NCBI RefSeq assembly: GCF_022557175.1
Contig: NZ_CP092915.1
Coordinates: 6,572,001-6,636,000 of the forward strand
From: Mycolicibacterium sp. YH-1
GTDB lineage: Bacteria; Actinomycetota; Actinomycetes; Mycobacteriales; Mycobacteriaceae
Direction: 5' to 3'
Length of the DNA: 64,000 nucleotides
The position numbers and the translations under genes were made by a program. Under the pieces are notes generated by a model. It searched no databases and was not told the DNA's origin. It saw only the letters and a list, made by a program, of their open reading frames with translations. This document shows, in pieces, positions 59,451 through 64,000 of this stretch; positions within the stretch are counted from its first letter, which is position 1, and each line of letters opens with the position of its first letter.

Positions 59451-61075
59451 TGGAGCGGCTCACTGGTCCCCTCGGATTGGTCTCGACAATGGTGCGGGCC
59501 GGCGTCATCGCCCCGCTGCGACCCGACAAGTACGTCCGGATCGCGGCGGCGATGGCACGCGAGAAGATGGGCATCACATCGGGTTTCGCGGCGGCCGCCC
59601 AGCGGTGTCCGGATCGCCCCGGTCTCATCGACGAGATCGGCACGCTGACCTGGCGCGAGCTGGACGAGCGCGCTGACGCGTTGGCCGCGGCCCTGCAGAC
59701 GCTGCCCGTCGAGGTGAAGACCGTCGCCATCATGGCGCGCAATCACCGCGGCTTCGTGGACTCCCTCATCGCCGCCAACCGCATCGGCGCGGACATCCTG
59801 CTGCTGAACACATCGTTCGCCGGTCCGGCGATGGCCGAGGTCATAGCCCGTGAGGGTGCCGACGTCGTCATCTACGACGAGGAGTTCACCCCCACCGTCG
59901 ACCGGGCCCTCGCCGCCGCGCCCGGCACACTGCGCATCCTCGCCTGGACGGACACCGAGAAGCACGCGCGCACCGTCGAGAGGCTGATCCGGTCGCATCT
60001 CGGCGCACAACCCGAGCCGGCCAAGACCAAGGCACGCACGATCCTGCTGACGTCGGGCACCACCGGAACACCCAAGGGCGCCAGCCACTCCGGGGGTGGG
60101 CCCGAGACGCTCAAGGCCATCCTCGACCGTACCCCGTGGCGCGCCGAGGAGACCACGGTGATCGTCGCACCGATGTTTCACGCGTGGGGTTTCTCGCAGT
60201 TGGCGTTCGCCGCATCGATGGCGTGCACCATCGTCACGCGCCGCAAGTTCGACCCCGAGGCCACCCTGGCTCTGGTCGACACCCACCGCGCCACCGGGCT
60301 GTGCGTCGTGCCGGTCATGTTCGACCGCATCATGGATCTGCCTGCCGCCGTGCGCGCCCGCTACAGCGGACGGAGCCTGCGCTTCGCCGCGGCATCGGGC
60401 TCGCGGATGCGGCCCGACGTGGTCACCAGCTTCATGGACCAGTTCGGCGACGTCATCTACAACAACTACAACGCCACCGAGGCCGGCATGATCGCCACCG
60501 CGACACCGGCCGATCTGCGCGCCCATCCGGACACCGCGGGCAGGCCTGCCGAGGGCACCGACATCAAGATCCTCGACGGCGATCTGCGCGAGGTCCCGAC
60601 CGGTGAGGTCGGCACGATCTACGTCCGCAACTCGACACAGTTCGACGGCTACACGAACGGTGCCACCAAGGACTTCCACCAGGACTACATGTCCAGCGGC
60701 GATGTCGGCTATCTCGATGCCGTGGGCCGGCTCTTCGTGGTCGGCCGCGATGACGAGATGATCGTCTCCGGTGGTGAGAACGTCTATCCCATCGAGGTCG
60801 AGAAGACGCTCGCGGGCCACTCCGACGTCGCCGAGGCTTTCGTGCTCGGCGTCGACGACGAGCAGTACGGGCAGCGTCTCGCGGCGTTCGTCGTGCTTGT
60901 CGACGGCGCATCGACGACCGGCGACGCGCTCAAGGCGCACGTCCGGGAGAACCTCGCGAACTACAAGGTGCCGCGGTCGATCACCGTCCTCGAGGTCCTG
61001 CCCCGCGGCAGCACTGGCAAGATCCTTCGACGTGACCTCCAAGAACTCCTCTCGACGGACGGCGATGAGGCGTAG
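59450..61075 (+). CDS. fadD12: FadD12-like acyl-CoA synthetase
   Basis: A 541-aa ANL-family ligase starting at ATG 59450, which overlaps the acyltransferase stop (TGATG). Motifs: P-loop TILLTSGTTGTPKGASHSGG (~residues 198-217), YNNYNATEAGM, SSGDVGYLDAVGRLFVVGRDDEMIVSGGENVYPIEVE and the C-terminal catalytic Lys in PRGSTGKILRRDL. The sequence lacks the FAAL insertion, so it should form acyl-CoA rather than stop at the adenylate. It likely feeds the neighbouring acyltransferase and WS/DGAT. M. tuberculosis FadD12 is about 40 residues shorter. Confidence 0.87.
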   Translation: MERLTGPLGLVSTMVRAGVIAPLRPDKYVRIAAAMAREKMGITSGFAAAAQRCPDRPGLIDEIGTLTWRELDERADALAAALQTLPVEVKTVAIMARNHRGFVDSLIAANRIGADILLLNTSFAGPAMAEVIAREGADVVIYDEEFTPTVDRALAAAPGTLRILAWTDTEKHARTVERLIRSHLGAQPEPAKTKARTILLTSGTTGTPKGASHSGGGPETLKAILDRTPWRAEETTVIVAPMFHAWGFSQLAFAASMACTIVTRRKFDPEATLALVDTHRATGLCVVPVMFDRIMDLPAAVRARYSGRSLRFAAASGSRMRPDVVTSFMDQFGDVIYNNYNATEAGMIATATPADLRAHPDTAGRPAEGTDIKILDGDLREVPTGEVGTIYVRNSTQFDGYTNGATKDFHQDYMSSGDVGYLDAVGRLFVVGRDDEMIVSGGENVYPIEVEKTLAGHSDVAEAFVLGVDDEQYGQRLAAFVVLVDGASTTGDALKAHVRENLANYKVPRSITVLEVLPRGSTGKILRRDLQELLSTDGDEA

Positions 61076-62318
61076 GCGAACCTATCCCCTGCTGCGGGCG
61101 ACGGCAGAGCTGGCCAACGCCGCCAATGCGGTGCGACCGCTGGGCCGCGAGGGCTACATCACGATTCCGGTGTTCTTCTTGGGCTGGCCCACTGGCGAGG
61201 CCGCCCCGGTCGTGGCGGGCGCGTCCGTGCTGGACGCGGTGCGACGTGGACTCAGAGGCGACTTCAAGGGACCGCGCGGGCGGATCGCGCTGGCGCTGAC
61301 AGCGGTCTCCTGGGGGCTGCTCGCACACGTCTACCGCCGCAGCGCGCAATCGCAGAGGTACTTCGAGGATCCCCTGGCCGAAGCGCTTGGCGAGAACTAC
61401 GGTGCCATCGCCGAACGGGAGCGTCGCCGTCGGCCGGGCGGTGTCCTTCGCACGTCGTGGAGTCGCCGCCAGTACGTCAAGAAGGCCGACATCGTCCGCT
61501 ACGGCCCGCATCGCCAGAACGTGGCCGATATCTGGCACCGCGCCGACCTGCCCCTGGACGGTAAGGCGCCGGTGCTACTGCAGGTGCCCGGTGGGGCCTG
61601 GATGATCGGTATGCGGCGCCCGCAGGCGTACCCCATGCTGAGCCACATGGCCGAGGAGGGCTGGGTCTGCGTGTCGATCGCGTACCGGATCAGCCCGCGC
61701 CACACCTGGCCCGCCCACATCGTCGACGTCAAGCGGGCGCTGGCGTGGGTCAAGGAGAACATCGCCGAGTACGGCGGGGATCCCGACTTCGTGGCCATCA
61801 CCGGGGGCTCGGCGGGCGGCCACCTCACCGCGCTCGCGGCGTTGACGCCCAATGAGCCGCAGTGGCAGCCCGGATTCGAGTCCGCCGACACCTCTGTTGT
61901 GGCCGCGGTGCCGATCTACGGCCGCTACGACTGGTTCTCCCGCGAGGGCTCCGGCCGCCCCGAGTTCATCTCGATCCTGCAGCGCTTCATCGTCAAGATG
62001 CGCCTCGCCGACAACCGACAGGTCTATCTCGACGCCTCCCCCATCACCAAGGTCCGACCGGACGCCCCACCCTTCTTCATCCTGCACGGTGAGGATGACT
62101 CGATCATCCCCGTCGGGGAGGGGCGTGAGTTCGCGAAGGCGCTCGAGGAGAAGTCCGACGAGGTCGTCGTGTACGCCGAGATCCCGCACGCCCAGCACGC
62201 ATTCGACTTCTTCGGCTCACCGCACGGCCACTTCACCGCGACCGCTGTGGGCCACTTCCTGGATTGGGTGAAGGCCAAACGCGCACCCGCGCCACCGTCG
62301 GAGACGACTGAGGGCTAG
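61065..62318 (+). CDS. lipO: LipO-like alpha/beta hydrolase (esterase)
   Basis: A 417-aa esterase from ATG 61065, overlapping the fadD 3' end by 11 bp; the open frame to 60771 lies over fadD and is not used. The N-terminal ~110 residues contain a hydrophobic segment (IALALTAVSWGLLAHVYRRS) that may hold it at the membrane. The hydrolase domain has the oxyanion loop VPGGAWMIG, nucleophile Ser249 in TGGSAGGHL, acid near HGEDDS and His near PHAQHAFDF. It is about the size of LipO (Rv1426c, 420 aa). Its stop shares CTAG (62315-62318) with the convergent WS/DGAT gene. Confidence 0.87.
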   Translation: MRRRRTYPLLRATAELANAANAVRPLGREGYITIPVFFLGWPTGEAAPVVAGASVLDAVRRGLRGDFKGPRGRIALALTAVSWGLLAHVYRRSAQSQRYFEDPLAEALGENYGAIAERERRRRPGGVLRTSWSRRQYVKKADIVRYGPHRQNVADIWHRADLPLDGKAPVLLQVPGGAWMIGMRRPQAYPMLSHMAEEGWVCVSIAYRISPRHTWPAHIVDVKRALAWVKENIAEYGGDPDFVAITGGSAGGHLTALAALTPNEPQWQPGFESADTSVVAAVPIYGRYDWFSREGSGRPEFISILQRFIVKMRLADNRQVYLDASPITKVRPDAPPFFILHGEDDSIIPVGEGREFAKALEEKSDEVVVYAEIPHAQHAFDFFGSPHGHFTATAVGHFLDWVKAKRAPAPPSETTEG

Positions 62319-63745
62319 CTGGTCCGATCCTGGGCCATCGCGGACTCGATGACCGTCAGCTCCTCGGAAAGTCCTGCCGCGCGCCGGATTTCGACGAAGG
62401 CGTCGATCATCGCATCGGTGAGTTCATGCGGATCCGACAGCGTGGCGCCATCGGAGAGAACCGAGACGTTGAGCTGGTCGACGTAGCTCCACACCGTGAT
62501 GTTCAGACCACTACCGGTGGTCAGCGGGCCCACCGAGTAGATCTCGGTGACCAGTGCACCACCGACGCGACCGGGCTCCCGGGGTCCCGGCACGTTCGAG
62601 ATCGGCAGGTTGAGCACCTTGTTCTGGCCGTCCTTGTTGGCCAGCCAGCGGAACAACGCCTCGGCGGGAGCGGGCGGTAAGTACGCCGACCACCGGCTGA
62701 CCAGTTCGGGCCCCATCAGGTGGTTGGCCTCCTTGGCGTCCACCGCGCCATCGTGCACGGCCTGCACGCGAGCCAGTGGATCCTCGAGGTGGATGGGCAG
62801 CACCATCATGACGCCGGTGAAGCGGTTGCCCGAGATTCGCTCCCGGGAGAAGTCGAAACTCACTGGTACGGAAGCCAACAACGGATGATCGGCCTGACCG
62901 TCGTGGCTCAGTGACAGCTCGCGCAGCGCACCCGCCGAGATCGCGAGGACCATATCGTTGATGGTGACGCCCAGGTGCTTGGCGGTCTCCTTGACATCGG
63001 CCAGCGATAACGTCGCCGTGGCGAACTTCCTTGTGCCGTCGACCATGTGGTTCATGAAGTTGGGCGGCGGAGTGAAGGGACGGGTCAGCTCGGGCGACAA
63101 CTTGCGCGTGCTCTTGCGCACCCGGCCCATGCCCTGCGCCGTGTAGCGCATCACCCCGGGAATCCGCCCGATCTGACGCATGTGGTCGGCGAACGCCGTG
63201 CGGACCAGCTCTCCGCCGCCGGGCGCCGGATCGGTGGCATACGAGTCGCGATCGGACTGCGGGCCAGATTGCAGGTCCATGCCCCGTGCCAGGAGGTTGG
63301 CCGACGCCACCCCATCGGCCAGTGCGTGGTGGATCTTGCCAAGGACGGCAATGCGGCCGCCCGCCAGTCCCTCGATGAGGTACATCTCCCACAACGGACG
63401 ACTGCGGTCGAGCTGCGTGCTGGCGATCTTGCCCACCGCGTCGTCGAGTTCGCGCCGCCCACCCGGGCTTTCCACCCGATAGGACCGGACGTGGTACTCC
63501 AGGTCAACCGGGCAGTTCTCGCGCCACATCGGGTGGTGGAACTTGAACGGGATATCGACCAGTTCGTAGCGGAACGGGTCGAGTTTGTAGAGCCTGCCGT
63601 GGATTACCTGGCGAAACTCGTCGATCCCGAACGCCCTGCCCTTGAGCTCGGAGATGTCGATCACCGCGAGCTTGAGGGTGTGCATGTGCACGGTCGGCGT
63701 CTCGGAGTACAGCAGGACCGCGTCCCAACCGCTGAGCCTTTTCAC
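62315..63745 (-). CDS. Wax ester synthase / diacylglycerol acyltransferase (Rv1425-like)
   Basis: A 476-aa WS/DGAT with GTG start preceded by GGAGG at 7 nt. The catalytic HHxxxDG is intact: His139-His140-Ala-Leu-Ala-Asp144-Gly145. The opening MKRLSGWDAVLLYSETPTVHMHT, the NLPISNVPGPREP motif and the family's C-terminal LNITVWSYVDQLNVSVLSD are present. Such enzymes make triacylglycerol or wax esters from acyl-CoA. With the convergent acyltransferase, acyl-CoA synthetase and esterase it forms a neutral-lipid storage and turnover module, ordered as Rv1425-Rv1428c. Confidence 0.92.
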   Translation of the reverse strand: MKRLSGWDAVLLYSETPTVHMHTLKLAVIDISELKGRAFGIDEFRQVIHGRLYKLDPFRYELVDIPFKFHHPMWRENCPVDLEYHVRSYRVESPGGRRELDDAVGKIASTQLDRSRPLWEMYLIEGLAGGRIAVLGKIHHALADGVASANLLARGMDLQSGPQSDRDSYATDPAPGGGELVRTAFADHMRQIGRIPGVMRYTAQGMGRVRKSTRKLSPELTRPFTPPPNFMNHMVDGTRKFATATLSLADVKETAKHLGVTINDMVLAISAGALRELSLSHDGQADHPLLASVPVSFDFSRERISGNRFTGVMMVLPIHLEDPLARVQAVHDGAVDAKEANHLMGPELVSRWSAYLPPAPAEALFRWLANKDGQNKVLNLPISNVPGPREPGRVGGALVTEIYSVGPLTTGSGLNITVWSYVDQLNVSVLSDGATLSDPHELTDAMIDAFVEIRRAAGLSEELTVIESAMAQDRTS

Positions 63746-63798
63746 CTCGTTACCTCCACCTACGAGAGCTTGCGCGAGGGGACATGACCATGCGTGAG

Positions 63799-64000
63799 CT
63801 ATATGACCTTCTTGGATCCTAATACAGTCTGGTTTCGGTGAACCTGGTTGAGGAACAAGCCGATTGCCGTGGCCATCGGCCCCGTGCGGGCGCCGTCGGT
63901 CATATCGAAGCCGTGTCCTGCGCCGGGCAGTTCGACGTAGCTGACGACGGCACGCGACACGCGGCGCAACCTCTCGACGAAGTCGCGGGCCTGCTCCACC
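63799..64000 (-). CDS. Alpha/beta hydrolase (C-terminal fragment, truncated by window edge)
   Basis: Only the last 66 or so residues lie in the window; the start is to the right of 64000. The visible part, ending VLGSKKVI, contains VSYVELPGAGHGFDMTDG, where the His in GAGHGFD is the usual triad histidine of esterase/lipase-type hydrolases, and a terminal helix IGLFLNQVH. It resembles the 3' ends of LipC/LipO-type genes. It lies 53 bp upstream of the WS/DGAT gene on the same strand and may be cotranscribed with it. Confidence 0.75.
   Translation of the reverse strand, partial: VEQARDFVERLRRVSRAVVSYVELPGAGHGFDMTDGARTGPMATAIGLFLNQVHRNQTVLGSKKVI

Noticed and set aside
59147..61042. 631-aa antisense open frame over the acyltransferase and fadD genes
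   Set aside because: Shadow of two well-supported enzymes; no domain pattern.
1..64000. tRNA, rRNA, CRISPR arrays, insertion sequences, prophage or toxin-antitoxin genes
   Set aside because: Looked for on both strands; no cloverleaf arms with CCA-type ends, regular spacer repeats, transposase motifs or paired small TA genes were found.

Overview
The window is high-GC actinobacterial DNA and is almost certainly from a Mycobacterium/Mycolicibacterium chromosome. It carries mycobacteria-specific families (MmpL, PapA, FAAL-type FadD, AftD, DUF2613, DUF3068, a Gap/Sap family protein), and its gene order can be laid alongside known mycobacterial loci. No plasmid, phage, IS, CRISPR or RNA gene was seen. 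Gene density is very high; no gap between genes exceeds about 250 bp. Locus names of reference species are recalled from memory; no search was run.

Region 1 (1-22.4 kb) is the trehalose polyphleate (TPP) locus, in the order known from M. smegmatis. It runs: Gap-like membrane protein (left-truncated), secreted PE-PPE-type serine acyltransferase, FadD23-like fatty acyl-AMP ligase, MmpL10 exporter, PapA3 acyltransferase, divergent bimodular polyketide synthase (about 3,676 aa), a DapB-like NAD(P)-binding protein, and fadE5. The PKS and FadD23 would make polyunsaturated phleic chains. PapA3 acylates trehalose, MmpL10 exports the diacyltrehalose precursor, and the PE-PPE enzyme finishes TPP at the surface.

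Region 2 (22.4-29.3 kb) holds a GNAT protein, an F420-type luciferase-like oxidoreductase and a TDT-family transporter, then the fadA2 / fabG4-htdX beta-oxidation/FAS-like group. In M. smegmatis the large glycopeptidolipid (GPL) cluster lies between fadE5 and fadA2; here only three small genes separate them.

Region 3 (29.3-43.1 kb) has an ABC exporter with a TetR regulator, lipoprotein LpqI (NagZ-type glucosaminidase), a 57-aa DUF2613 protein, AftD (arabinan synthesis), a GT1-type glycosyltransferase that overlaps aftD antisense, a cyclase-homology/AAA/TPR signalling protein and a phosphotriesterase-like lactonase.

Region 4 (43.1-52.9 kb) matches the M. tuberculosis Rv0228-Rv0223c block: membrane acyltransferase, DUF3068, polytopic membrane protein, GT4 glycosyltransferase, methyltransferase and aldehyde dehydrogenase. 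It ends with a second FadE5-type acyl-CoA dehydrogenase.

Region 5 (52.9-58.6 kb) is more variable: RibD/DHFR-like reductase with an AraC-type regulator, a two-subunit acyl-CoA dehydrogenase, arylamine N-acetyltransferase, a secreted protein and a lipoprotein. Region 6 (58.6-64 kb) matches Rv1428c-Rv1425: acyltransferase, FadD12-like ligase, LipO-like esterase, convergent WS/DGAT, and the 3' end of another alpha/beta hydrolase.

Three non-coding patterns stand out. A TTAC-N6-GTAA palindrome lies upstream of fadE5, between fadA2 and fabG4, and upstream of the fadE5 paralogue, suggesting one lipid-degradation regulon. KstR-like sites precede the aldehyde dehydrogenase and the region 6 operon. 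Four of the eleven convergent gene pairs share the same CTAG tetranucleotide as overlapping stop codons.
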